DNA of 64,000 nt from an endosymbiont of Escarpia spicata (GTDB lineage: Bacteria; Pseudomonadota; Gammaproteobacteria; Chromatiales; Chromatiaceae), in the NCBI GenBank assembly GCA_003349915.1, contig QFXE01000021.1, forward strand, positions 186,001-250,000, in the 5' to 3' direction. The position numbers and the translations under genes were made by a program. Shown piece after piece: positions 40,453 through 49,599 of this stretch. The notes under the pieces were generated by a model. It ran no database searches. It worked only from the letters and a program-made list of their open reading frames with translations, and was not told the origin of the DNA. Each line of letters starts with the position of its first letter. Position 1 is the stretch's first letter.

Positions 40453-41046
40453 TTATCTTTCCATACGATGTAGGGTGTGGTGACGAAGGAACCGCACCGT
40501 TGCCAGACGGTTTCGCGCCACATCCCAAAATGGTGCGGTTCGTACCTCACCGCACCCTACGTGCTCCCGTCTGCAAGCAGTAATTTCTTCATGGCCTGCA
40601 CGGGCCAGATCCATCACCGAGGCGTCTTCGTACCAGAGCATGTGTTCAATATCCTGCGCCATCCGGTTCATGGTGCCCTGCACCGAGCGGTCACACTCCG
40701 TATCGCACACCAGCGGCCCCAGTGCTGCATGGGCGCAATCCATCAGCACATCGTCGGCCCCGGTCTTAAGCAGGGCGTTCATGAAGCCATCGGCAAACCA
40801 GTAATCCAGCTCGGCGAAATCGGCCTTTTTCAAGGCGGGGATGAAGACAGGGAAACGGGTGGCATCGTGTACCAACAGCACGCACTGGCGGCGCTGCAGC
40901 AGGATCAGGTTGGCGTGCCAGCCGCTGAGCGGGCTTTCGTCACCTTCATTAGCCGGGTAGTGGCTGGGCCGTTTGTTCTTCAGACGACCGCCCTCGCGCA
41001 AGGGCAGTTTGGCCAGCAGCTTTTTGGTGCAGTGGAGGCGGATCAT
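40453..41046 (-). CDS. DUF6933-like protein with a REP-encoded C-terminal tail
   Basis: 197 aa from ATG 41046, which overlaps the hsdS stop (ATGA), so it is coupled to hsdS. The N-terminal 150 residues (IRLHCTKKLLAKLP..., WHANLILLQRRQCVLLVHDATRFPVFIPALKKADFAELDYWF) look like the DUF6933 family, small proteins of unknown function. After ARAGHEEITACRREH the frame runs straight through a pair of REP repeats (VGCGEVRTAPFWDV...RLATVRFLRHHTLHR), so its natural C-terminus has been replaced by REP sequence. Its place in the restriction operon is notable; a link to restriction or anti-restriction is conjecture. Confidence 0.7.
   Translation of the reverse strand: MIRLHCTKKLLAKLPLREGGRLKNKRPSHYPANEGDESPLSGWHANLILLQRRQCVLLVHDATRFPVFIPALKKADFAELDYWFADGFMNALLKTGADDVLMDCAHAALGPLVCDTECDRSVQGTMNRMAQDIEHMLWYEDASVMDLARAGHEEITACRREHVGCGEVRTAPFWDVARNRLATVRFLRHHTLHRMER
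40470..40560. repeat. Inverted pair of hsd-locus REPs (family B), copies 2 and 3
   Basis: Forward unit at 40470-40499 (GTAGGGTGTGGTGACGAAGG...) and reverse unit at 40531-40560 (...CGTACCTCACCGCACCCTAC), forming a BIME-type pair inside the 3' end of the DUF6933-like gene. Confidence 0.85.
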
Positions 41047-42086
41047 GAGACGCTCGATGCGGCACCCACCGCAGCTTCGGCATCGGGGATGCGCAGTTGG
41101 CCGGAGAGGAGTTTGGGGAGGAGGGTGTCTCGGAGACATGAGAAGGATACGTTTTGGAGTTCAAGACTCCTTCTTTTCGTATTAATTGCTTCAATTTGTA
41201 GCAGATAGGTATTAAACAAATCATTCGGCGGAAGAATAAAACACCTGGCGTATATTGCGTTTCGATTAACACCAGGAACCGCAGAATCTGCCCCCATAGA
41301 TTTAATATCTAATCGTTGCAACGCTTGGTATATCCAAAAAAGAGGAATATCTATTTTTTCAACCACATAAAATACTGTATCAATTGGGAAATAATCTTCT
41401 TCAACCCAGTGCAATGAGCCCACGGTGCCTTTTCTACCTACGACTACTCCAGGCCCAATAGCATGTTTTTCATTGTGGTACCCAGATACGCCACCAGAGC
41501 CATACACAGGCACATTCCCATCAATGCGTTTAGTAGCTGGTAGCGACTTCCCATACGCAAGTTCAAGCACATCACCGATGGCGTTGACTCCCCACCCCTC
41601 CGGCACCCAGCCCATCTCATCGCTGAAGACAAAACGGCTGGGGAACTGTTTTTGAATCGCTTCGGGCAGGGGTTTGCGTTTGTCGCCCAGCGCCGCTCTC
41701 ACTTCGGCCCTGGCGTGCAGGGGTTCGGGGATGGAGCGGCCTGCGGCCAGGGCGTTGTCGATGACAGGATCGAAATCGACAAACCAGCTCTTGAACAGCG
41801 CCTGTGCCATCGCCTCCAGCGTGGCGTTCATCTGGCGGTTGAGTTCGATTTTGTCGTCTAACGAGGTAAGGATGTCAGCGACGAGATTCTGAAAACCAAG
41901 GGGAGGTAAATTTAACTTGATCCCTTTAAGCGAAGTCAGGGGCTGCCCAATACCTGGCGTGCCGACTTGAGAAGCATTCTTTAATAGCTCATATTTCCCG
42001 ATGTGGCTTTTAAAAAAATAGTAGAGAAATTTTGGAACTGCTCTGCTGGTATCACAAGTGAGCTTCATTAGGCTCGATGAAATCAC
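41043..42086 (-). pseudogene. hsdS: Type I restriction specificity subunit, 5'-truncated
   Basis: The frame is 347 aa from a GTG but starts inside the first target-recognition domain: RYVISSSLMKLTCDTSRAVPKFLYYFFKS is normally preceded by about 120 residues. After it come QPLTSLKGIKLNLPPLGFQNLVADILTSLDDKIELNRQMN (first conserved coiled-coil repeat), a full second TRD (GWVPEGWGVNAIGDVLELAYGKSLPA...) and the final CR (SCLRDTLLPKLLSGQLRI). The missing 5' part is replaced by a copy of the hsdM 3' end ending at ...MEQ. It has no evident ribosome site. A half-TRD HsdS might still dimerise through the coiled coil, but recognition of the first half-site is lost. Overlaps the downstream gene by ATGA. 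Confidence 0.82.
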
Positions 42087-42099
42087 ATATCGCTCATCG

Positions 42100-42575
42100 T
42101 TGCTCCATGTTTTTGCGGATGACGGCGTCCAGCTTCTCAGACTCCCCCATCTGCCGATACAGCCCGTAGGGTGTGGTGAGGTACGAACCGCACCGTTGCC
42201 CTGAATTCACGACAACGCCTATTATTGCCCCCGATGGTTGAGGGTTCATCCATGGCTTCCGGGTCAAATCGACCGCCTGGCACGGTGCGGTTCGTACCTC
42301 ACCGCACCCTACGTTCGGATTATTGGCCATAGCCGAGTTGCTCCATGTTTTTACGGATGACGGCGTCCAGTTTCTCAGACTCCCCCATCTGCCGATACAG
42401 CCCGTAGGGTGTGGTGAGGTACGAACCGCACCGTTGCCCTGAATTCACGACAACGCCTATTTTTGCCCCCGATGGTTGAGGATTCTTCCATAGCTTCTGG
42501 GCCAAATCGACCGCCTGGCACGGTGCGGTTCGTACCTCACCGCACCCAACGTTCGGATTATTGGCCATAGCCGAG
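42100..42575. repeat. Two tandem 238-bp units: hsdM 3' end plus inverted REP pair
   Basis: Positions 42100-42337 and 42338-42575 are near-identical 238-bp units; the hsdM sequence at 42576 onward starts as a third copy. Each unit carries the last 26 or so codons of hsdM (YRQMGESEKLDAVIRKNMEQ), a forward REP (42166-42195; 42404-42433) and a reverse REP (42283-42312; 42521-42550) around a unique spacer. The two copied tails share GES where hsdM has EAS, so one copy was made from the other. Confidence 0.9.
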
Positions 42576-44115
42576 TTGCTCCATGTTTTTGCGGATGACG
42601 GCGTCCAGCTTCTCAGATGCCTCCATCTGCCGGTAGAGGGTTTTGGTCAGCTCCGCCATCTTCTCCTCAAACGGCACCCCGTCGTCCTCTATCTCCGCAG
42701 CCCCCACATAACGCCCCGGCGTCAGCACGTAGTCGTTGGACTTAATCTCTTCCAGTGTCGAAGATTTACAGAATCCCGCTTTATCCTTATACATCCCATC
42801 CTTTTGTTCTCCACGCCATGCGTGGTAGGTACGGGCGATCTCGGCGATGTCATCAACCGTCAGTTCCTTGTGGGTACGGTCGATCATACTGCCCATGTTG
42901 CGGGCGTCGATGAACAGGGTTTCGCCCCGGCGGTCGCGGTGGTTGCTTTCGCTGTGGCCTGCGATGGTCTGGGCCTTTTTGTTTTTGGTCAGAAACCAGA
43001 GGCAGACCGGAATCTGGGTGGTGTAGAAGAGCTGTCCCGGCAGGGCGATCATGCAGTCCACCAGATCATTATTGATGATCTTCTGGCGGATCGCCCCTTC
43101 GCCCTTGGTGCTGGTGGACATGGAGCCGTTGGCCAAGACAAAACCCGCCACACCGTTTTCCGACAGCTTGGCGATCATGTGCAGTATCCAGCCGTAGTTG
43201 GCGTTGCCGGTGGGCGGCACTTCGTATCCGGCCCAGCGCGGGTCGTCGCTCAGTTCGTCGTTGCCGCGCCACGCCTTCAGGTTGAAGGGCGGATTGGCCA
43301 TGATAAAGTCGGCCTTGAGGTCGGGGTGCTGGTCTTTGAAGAAGGTATCGGCAGGCACTTCACCCAGATTCCCGGCGATGCCGCGAATGGCAAGGTTCAT
43401 CTTCGCCAGCTTGTAGGTGGTGCCGGTCTGCTCCTGACCGTAGATGGAGATATCTTTGCTGTTGCCCTCGTGGCTTTCGATGAATTTTACCGACTGCACG
43501 AACATGCCGCCGGAGCCGCAGCAGGGGTCGTAGATCTTGCCCTTGTAGGGTTCGATCATCTCGGCAATGAGGTTGACCACGCACTTGGGGGTGTAGAATT
43601 CGCCACCGCCTTTGCCCTCGGTGGCAGCGAACTTGCCGAGGAAGTATTCGTAGACCCGGCCGACGGTATCTTCTTCCTTGTCTTCGACGGTATCGATGTT
43701 GTTGATGGAATCGATCAGCGCCGCCAGCTTGCTCACATCCAAACCCAGGCGGGAGAAATAGTTATCGGGCAGCGCACCCCGCAGGGACTTGTTGTTCTTC
43801 TCCACCGTGTGCAGGGCGGTGTCGATCTTGAGGGCGATATCGTCCTGCTTGGAGTGCTTCTGGATGAAAGACCAGCGCGACTCTTCCGGCAGGTAGAAGA
43901 TGTTCTTCATGGCGTAGAACTCCACCATGCCGAGATAGGTCTCCTTGCCTTCGTCGATCAATTCCTGCCTGCGCGCCTCGAACTTGTCGCTGACGAACTT
44001 GAGAAAGATGAGACTGAGCACGACGTGTTTGTACTCTGAAGATTCGACAGTTCCCCGGAGCTTGTCGGCGGTATCCCAGAGGGTCTGTTCGAAGGATTTT
44101 TGCTTTTTTGGCCAT
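42558..44115 (-). pseudogene. hsdM: Type I DNA methyltransferase subunit, frameshifted in an A6 run at its start
   Basis: From about 44100 to 42558 the frame is a complete HsdM: N-terminal helical domain (SFEQTLWDTADKLRGTVESSEYKHVVLSLIFLKF), SAM motif DPCCGSGGMF, catalytic IMANPPFN, and a helical end ...IRKNMEQLGYGQ. The natural start, ATG 44115 followed by GCC and six As, is in another frame: ATGGCC-AAAAAA-GCAAAAATCC. With five As it would read MAKKQKSFEQ and give 518 aa. As written, HsdM could only be made from a non-canonical start or by slippage. Real phase variation and a sequencing error in the A run are both possible. Confidence 0.82.
44104..44109 (-). repeat. A6 homopolymer at the hsdM start (slippage site)
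   Basis: Six As (Ts on the plus strand) directly after ATGGCC of hsdM. Five As place the ATG at 44115 in frame with hsdM; seven would place another ATG, at 44128, in frame; six leaves both out of frame. Confidence 0.75.
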
Positions 44116-44330
44116 CTTCCTGATCCATGCGGGGTTATGCCGTGGTCGTACTGCAATCTACATCCGATCAGAACCAGGAACAAGACTCGGGAAGACCAGG
44201 ACCGAAGAGATTTACAATGGCGCGCCAACGTCCTTTTCGATCTTGATATGTGGCCTTTTGCTACACTGACTCCCTGTTTACATGAAATGGCGCAGTATTG
44301 GTGCAGCATGACTAGATAAATTCAGGATGT

Positions 44331-44408
44331 GTAGGGTGCGCCATGCGCACCAAAACAAGCCCTCATCACGGTATGCATGCTAATCATGGTGCGCACAGCG
44401 CACCCTAC
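44331..44408. repeat. Inverted REP pair (family A)
   Basis: GTAGGGTGCGCCATGCGCACC at 44331-44351 and its inverse GGTGCGCACAGCGCACCCTAC at 44388-44408, between hsdM and dusA. Confidence 0.9.
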
Positions 44409-44474
44409 ATCCTGGCTGAATCCGTAATTATCACATTGATAGAGCACGAGCACTGCACCATCGGATTTGAATTA

Positions 44475-45482
44475 ATGAATGAAAGACAAGAAGTTAAAGA
44501 CTCAAATCTGAAAATATTGGATCGGAAACTATCGATCGCGCCGATGATGGACTACACCGACCGTTTCCAGCGCTATTTCATGCGCCTGATCACTCACCAT
44601 GCCCTGCTCTACACGGAGATGATCACCACAGGCGCACTGCTGCACGGGAATGCAGCGCGCTTCCTTGAGCACGATGATTCAGAGCACCCCGTCGCCATTC
44701 AGCTGGGGGGCAGTGATCCGGGTGATCTTGCTGCTGCAGCGCTGATAGCTGAAGAAGCCGGTTACGACGAAGTTAATCTCAATGTGGGCTGTCCCTCAGA
44801 CCGGGTGCAGAACGGCAAAATCGGCGCCTGTCTTTTGGGGCATCCACAACTGGTGGCAGAGTGTGTTCGGTCGATGAAGTCGGCGGTCTCGATCCCGGTG
44901 ACGGTGAAGACGCGTATCGGCATCGATAACAACGACAGCTACGAGGCCTTATGCAATTTCGTGGCGACACAGATCGGGGCGGGATGCGACCACTTTATCA
45001 TCCACGCCCGCAAGGCATGGCTGCAGGGATTGAGTCCCAAAGAGAACCGGAATATCCCACCGTTGCGCTATGACGTGGTCAAGCAGCTCAAACAGAACTT
45101 CCCTGCGATGGGTTTTAGCATTAACGGCGGCGTCAAGACACTAACCGAAGCAGAGGCGCTGTTGCAGGATCTCGATGGTGTGATGATCGGCCGCGAGGCC
45201 TACCACAATCCCTGGATTCTGGCAGAAGCCGATCACCGGCTGTACGGCGATACACGACCACTGGCCAGCCGTCATCAGGTGCTGGAGAGTTTCCTGCCAT
45301 TTGTTGAGTTACAGTGCCAAAAAGGCATCCCACTCAAGCGCATCACCCGGCATATTCTCGGACTCTTTCACGGCTGTCCCGGCGCCCGTGCCTGGCGCCG
45401 CCATCTCAGTGAGCATGCCCATAACCCCGGCGCAGGCCCCGAGCTGATTCAGCAGGCGGCGGCTTTGGTCGAAGTAGTGTAA
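44475..45482 (+). CDS. dusA: tRNA-dihydrouridine synthase A
   Basis: 335-aa FMN TIM-barrel enzyme that reduces U20/U20a in tRNA with NADPH. Signatures: LSIAPMMDYTDRFQRYFMRLI, MITTGALLHG, NVGCPSDRVQNGKIGACLL (catalytic Cys), IHARKAWLQGLSPKENR, and FSINGGVKTLTEAEALL. The residues match the DusA branch rather than DusB/C (APMMDxTDR and the KAWLxGLSPKENR loop). Start is the ATG at 44475; the frame is open further upstream but runs through a REP pair. No obvious ribosome site, so a start a few codons away is possible. Confidence 0.93.
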   Translation: MNERQEVKDSNLKILDRKLSIAPMMDYTDRFQRYFMRLITHHALLYTEMITTGALLHGNAARFLEHDDSEHPVAIQLGGSDPGDLAAAALIAEEAGYDEVNLNVGCPSDRVQNGKIGACLLGHPQLVAECVRSMKSAVSIPVTVKTRIGIDNNDSYEALCNFVATQIGAGCDHFIIHARKAWLQGLSPKENRNIPPLRYDVVKQLKQNFPAMGFSINGGVKTLTEAEALLQDLDGVMIGREAYHNPWILAEADHRLYGDTRPLASRHQVLESFLPFVELQCQKGIPLKRITRHILGLFHGCPGARAWRRHLSEHAHNPGAGPELIQQAAALVEVV

Positions 45483-45583
45483 ATATACGCGGCATCTTCC
45501 TTATTACCTGGTTTTCGCCTAGTCTTGTGAGTGAGGAACAAAACGCCTCCATGCCGAATAACAGCCAATCCAGGGAATGAACC

Positions 45584-47971
45584 ATGTCTGCGAAAGCCAC
45601 CAAAGACCCCTATCTCCCTTACCATAATAGAGATGGCTCTTTCTCCGATGTAAAGATCATGCAGGAGGAGTTGGATGAGTACATCAGCAAGCGGCGTGAA
45701 AGTTACGAGCAGACTGAACCTACAGACAAAAACCTGACGGGACTGGCCCTCTCCGGCGGCGGCATCCGCTCTGCCACCTTCTGTCTTGGCGTGATGCAGG
45801 CATTGGCCCGCGAAGGCATCATGAAGCGGTTTGACTATCTCTCCACCGTCTCCGGCGGTGGTTATATCGGTTCATCACTGACCTGGATTCTGCACAGCAA
45901 ATGGGCGGAGGGAAAACAGCGAAAGGAGGATTATGACGACTCCAACGCACCCAAGATTCGTTTCGGCGTCTCCGTGGATGACTTTCCCTACGGCACAAAA
46001 CTGCGTAACCGTGATGCGGACCCGCACAATGGAGCAGGCAAAGGCGACAATGTTGAACTCAGTGGCGACGACTACCGGGGTGCAGCCATCCTGCGCTATC
46101 TGCGTCAACACGGTAACTACCTGACACCGGGTGACGGCATCAACTTTCTCTCGCTGGTCGGCGTCATCCTGCGAGGCATGTTCATCAGTATTCTGGTATT
46201 CCTTCCCTGGCTGCTGCTGATCTTCTATCTGTTGGTTGCAAACGACTGGTTTACCGCTACGGTCTTCCCCGGCAAGGTCTATGGTGACGTTACTGCATTT
46301 ACCTTTGGCGGGCTTGCACTGTTCACTGCCTTCTTTACCCTGTCGATTCTGTATGCCGGTCTGACCCGCTGGTCGAGCAAGACTTTCAAAGTCGATAATC
46401 CTTCATACAAAAGCGCATGGTCGCCTGCGACTTTTTGGTACAGGTTGCACCGGGAGTATGAAAAATGGATGCCCTACCTGCTCGCCCTCGGCGCAACACT
46501 GCTGCTGTTGGGCTGGTTGCCCGACCTGGCCGAACTGATTACCAAACTGCTGCATCCGGACCCAGGCAGTGCAGACATCACCATCGCTATCGCCAAGGAT
46601 GACAAAGGGCCGTTAATGGCCCTGCTGAGCACCATCGGCGGTGTTCTTGCAGCGATGGGGTCATTTTTCAAATCCGGGAAAGATGAGCAGGGCACACTCT
46701 CTACCGGCCTGCTCGCCTTTGTTGCATCCCTGCTGCTCACATTGGGACTCTTCGTCGGTACCTATTACATGGCGGTGCGGATTGCAGAGAGCAGCAACAT
46801 CGATGCCGGGTGGTATCTGGCATTGGGGGTAGCAGTCACCAGCTTTATCGGATGGCTTGCCAGCATCAACTACCTCTCCATCCATCGTTACTACCGTGAT
46901 CGCCTGATGGAGTCCTATCTACCCGACGTCGGCCGCGTTCTGGCCGGCAGCCCTGGGCCTTCTCAGGCATCACCCCTGGCGGACGTCGGCGCGCTAAAGG
47001 ATATGTGCCCGGTGGATACGAAGGACAAGGATGATTCCGCAGTCGGTCCCTACCACCTGATCAACAGCAACGTGATCCTGGTGGAATCGGGGGTAAACAA
47101 ATACCGTGGACGGGGCGGTGACAATTTTCTCCTGTCACCACGCTACTGCGGTAGCAACGCCACCGGCTGGCACCGTACCGACAGCTATATGGGAGGAGAA
47201 CTGACACTCTCCACCGCAATGGCGATCTCCGGGGCGGCGGCCAACCCGAATACCGGTGTCAGCGGCGAGGGTCCGACCCGCCAGCCCCTGCTGTCTCGAC
47301 TGATGGTGTTTCTGAATCTCGGCCTTGGCGTATGGGTGAGCAATCCCGACCCTCAATGCCGCAGATGGGCCAAGGTGCCTAACTTTCTCTCTCCTGGAAG
47401 CTGGCCACTGCTGCCATGGAAGAGACTGACGGAAAAAGAGTCTTTTCTGCAACTGAGTGACGGCGGCCACTTCGAAAACCTCGGCATCTATGAGCTGATC
47501 CGGCGTCGTCTGAAACTGATCGTTGTCTGTGATGCCGCCGCCGATCCCGATTTTCAGTTCGGCGATCTTGCAAACGTCATCGAAAAGATCCGCACCGACT
47601 TTGGCGTGCGCATTGAATTCGAAGATGGCCTGAGTCCATTGATTCCATCGGCGCACAAGGCGTGTAACGACAAAGACACTAAACAGATCCCGCACGCCGA
47701 CGCCGGTTATGTCCGTGCGGCAATCAAGTATCCGGGGGCCAAAAGCAGCGATGAGCACGGCACCCTGATCCTGATCAAAACCACCTACGTCCGTGATGTG
47801 CCAAAAGATCTTCTCGGATACAAAAAAGCCCATCCGGCCTTCCCCGATGAATCCACTGCCGACCAGTTCTTCGATGAGAAACAGTTCGAAGCCTATCGTG
47901 TGCTGGGGTTCCACCTGGGCAGGCAGATGGTGATCGACAACAGGGATCTGCTGGAGAAGCCTACTGCCTAG
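45584..47971 (+). CDS. Membrane-anchored patatin-like phospholipase
   Basis: 795 aa. Patatin domain in two parts: oxyanion loop LSGGGIRSATFCLGVMQAL (about 56-74), nucleophile region LSTVSGGGYIGSSL (Ser near 90), and the catalytic Asp in SDGGHFENLGIYELIRRRLKLIVVCDA (about 627-650). Between them are about six transmembrane helices in two blocks (about 195-260 and 298-430), so the catalytic halves are brought together around a membrane core. Probably hydrolyses lipids at the inner membrane; there is no signal peptide. Predicted substrates are acyl lipids, not shown. It stands alone after dusA. Confidence 0.85.
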   Translation: MSAKATKDPYLPYHNRDGSFSDVKIMQEELDEYISKRRESYEQTEPTDKNLTGLALSGGGIRSATFCLGVMQALAREGIMKRFDYLSTVSGGGYIGSSLTWILHSKWAEGKQRKEDYDDSNAPKIRFGVSVDDFPYGTKLRNRDADPHNGAGKGDNVELSGDDYRGAAILRYLRQHGNYLTPGDGINFLSLVGVILRGMFISILVFLPWLLLIFYLLVANDWFTATVFPGKVYGDVTAFTFGGLALFTAFFTLSILYAGLTRWSSKTFKVDNPSYKSAWSPATFWYRLHREYEKWMPYLLALGATLLLLGWLPDLAELITKLLHPDPGSADITIAIAKDDKGPLMALLSTIGGVLAAMGSFFKSGKDEQGTLSTGLLAFVASLLLTLGLFVGTYYMAVRIAESSNIDAGWYLALGVAVTSFIGWLASINYLSIHRYYRDRLMESYLPDVGRVLAGSPGPSQASPLADVGALKDMCPVDTKDKDDSAVGPYHLINSNVILVESGVNKYRGRGGDNFLLSPRYCGSNATGWHRTDSYMGGELTLSTAMAISGAAANPNTGVSGEGPTRQPLLSRLMVFLNLGLGVWVSNPDPQCRRWAKVPNFLSPGSWPLLPWKRLTEKESFLQLSDGGHFENLGIYELIRRRLKLIVVCDAAADPDFQFGDLANVIEKIRTDFGVRIEFEDGLSPLIPSAHKACNDKDTKQIPHADAGYVRAAIKYPGAKSSDEHGTLILIKTTYVRDVPKDLLGYKKAHPAFPDESTADQFFDEKQFEAYRVLGFHLGRQMVIDNRDLLEKPTA

Positions 47972-48014
47972 GGCTGCCGGATTATGGAAGGATCTACTGT
48001 AAATCCTGCCGAAC

Positions 48015-48177
48015 GTAGGGTGCGCTATGCGCACCATGATGATTTATTCTGGTGCGCGCAGCGCACCCTACCATTTGAACTCCGAAACTTGAGAATAAAA
48101 TTGTGGGACCGGCGCCCCGCCGCAATGGCACCGCAGATAGGCAAATCGCGGCGAAAGTAGGGTGCGCTGTGCGCACC
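48015..48177. repeat. REP family A: inverted pair plus a single copy
   Basis: Forward 48015-48035, reverse 48051-48071, and a lone forward copy at 48157-48177 (GTAGGGTGCGCTGTGCGCACC). The spacer between (48090-48150) is GC-rich and itself hairpin-prone. Confidence 0.88.
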
Positions 48178-48251
48178 ATGATTACTGTAACAATCGACAC
48201 CCAATCCCCTGTTTTCGCTTTTCCTGATGAGAATGATTTATAATTGCCTCT

Positions 48252-48704
48252 ATGGTCGAAAAAGCGAACAGACCCATGCCTCCAAGACGCTTCTCCGCAG
48301 ATATGGAGCAGCGACTGCGAGCGCATGGAATCAACCCGACGCAGCAGCGTCTGACGATTGCCGGAAATCTCTTTGCCAAACACCAGCATGTGACCGCCGA
48401 CCAGGTCCATGAAAGCGTGAAATCGGGACTGAGCTACGCCTCCAAGGCAACGGTCTACAACACACTGGGCCTGTTTGTAGAGAAGGGGCTGTTACGGGAG
48501 ATCTTTGTCGATTCATCCCGCACCTTCTACGACTCCAATATCCAACCCCATCATCATTTCTACAATGTGGACACCGGTGATCTGATCGATGTCAAAGAGC
48601 GCCTGAATCCCTTCTTTGTGGAGAGCGAGCTTCCTCAAGGCACCATCCTTGAAGATGTGGAAATTGTAATCAGGGTGCGTGAAAAGACCACCGCATCCTA
48701 TTAA
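48252..48704 (+). CDS. Fur-family regulator, cysteine-free, Irr-like
   Basis: 150 aa: winged helix (RLRAHGINPTQQRLTIAGNLFAKHQHVTADQVHESV, YASKATVYNTLGLFVEKGLL) and the dimerisation/metal domain with QPHHHFYNVDTGDLIDV. It lacks any cysteine, so it has no CxxC structural zinc site, unlike most Fur/PerR/Zur. The HHH run and NTLGLFVEKGLLRE are like Irr, which senses heme or iron. Two earlier or later starts are possible (MVEK 48252, MPPRR 48276). It stands alone; targets unknown. Confidence 0.82.
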   Translation: MVEKANRPMPPRRFSADMEQRLRAHGINPTQQRLTIAGNLFAKHQHVTADQVHESVKSGLSYASKATVYNTLGLFVEKGLLREIFVDSSRTFYDSNIQPHHHFYNVDTGDLIDVKERLNPFFVESELPQGTILEDVEIVIRVREKTTASY

Positions 48705-48728
48705 CCAGTAGTGCACTAGCCAGCCACA

Positions 48729-49598
48729 ATGGACTGGTTTCCTCTGACCCTCTTCTGCGCCTTCAGCCTCGCCGCCGCAGACACCCTGACCAAAGCAAAA
48801 CTCTCTGACTATTCAGCACGGGAACTGGCCTTCGTGCGCCTGACGTTGGCCGGACTACTGGTATCGCCGCTGCTGTTGAGCCAACCTTTTCCTGAACTGC
48901 CCGGGGTTTTCTGGGGCTGGGTCGCCGCCATCGTGCCGCTGGAGATCCTGGCGATGCTGCTCTATATCCGGGCGATCCGGGACTACCCTCTGTCACAAAC
49001 CCTGCCATATCTGGCCTTCACCCCGGTATTTGTCACCTTGGTCGGCTATCTGCTGTTGGGGGAGTCAGTCAGCGGTGACGGCTTCATGGGCATCCTGCTG
49101 GTTGTAACAGGGGCTTGGCTGTTGAATTTCGATCAGGCTGAGTTGCGGGAGTGGCGCACCTGGGTCAATCCGCTGACCCATATCTTCCGCAACCCCGGCC
49201 CCCTCACCATGCTGAGTGTTGCCTTTCTCTATAGCTTTACTGCGGTGGGAGGAAAAGGCGCCATGCAGTACATGGCGCCGGAGCTGTTCGGCCCACTCTA
49301 TTTCGTCCTTGTGGGCGTCGCACTGCTGCCACTGCTGATGAAACCACTATCGATCCGGCGTATCTGGCGCAAACCGCTGCCCGTGTTTGGTGTCGCCGGA
49401 TTGATGGGGATCATGCTGATCACCCACTTTATCGCCCTGGAGCAGGTGGAAGTGGCCTATATGATTGCGGTCAAACGCACCAGTCTGCTGTTCGGCATCC
49501 TCTTCGGCGCCTTCATTTTTCGTGAGACAGGTCTGCGCAGCCATCTGCTGGCAGGCGCGGTAATGCTCGGTGGAGTCTTTATGATTGCTGCCAGCTAA
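48729..49598 (+). CDS. EamA/DMT-superfamily transporter
   Basis: 289 aa with ten predicted transmembrane helices in two EamA-like halves (about 4-135 and 160-288). The C-terminal half has QVEVAYMIAVKRTSLLFGILFGAFIFRE, the usual DMT signature. It is a drug/metabolite-type permease; substrate unknown. It starts 24 bp after the Fur-family gene on the same strand, so the two may be cotranscribed and the regulator may control it. Confidence 0.85.
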   Translation: MDWFPLTLFCAFSLAAADTLTKAKLSDYSARELAFVRLTLAGLLVSPLLLSQPFPELPGVFWGWVAAIVPLEILAMLLYIRAIRDYPLSQTLPYLAFTPVFVTLVGYLLLGESVSGDGFMGILLVVTGAWLLNFDQAELREWRTWVNPLTHIFRNPGPLTMLSVAFLYSFTAVGGKGAMQYMAPELFGPLYFVLVGVALLPLLMKPLSIRRIWRKPLPVFGVAGLMGIMLITHFIALEQVEVAYMIAVKRTSLLFGILFGAFIFRETGLRSHLLAGAVMLGGVFMIAAS

Positions 49599-49599
49599 C

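Noticed and set aside
42094-42568. Two 78-82-codon minus-strand frames resembling each other
   Set aside because: They are the 238-bp repeat units (REP plus hsdM tail), not separate genes.
42561-44039. 492-codon open frame on the plus strand opposite hsdM
   Set aside because: Composition of a codon-biased antisense shadow (His/Val/Leu/Arg-rich, no domain); hsdM on the other strand has all catalytic motifs.
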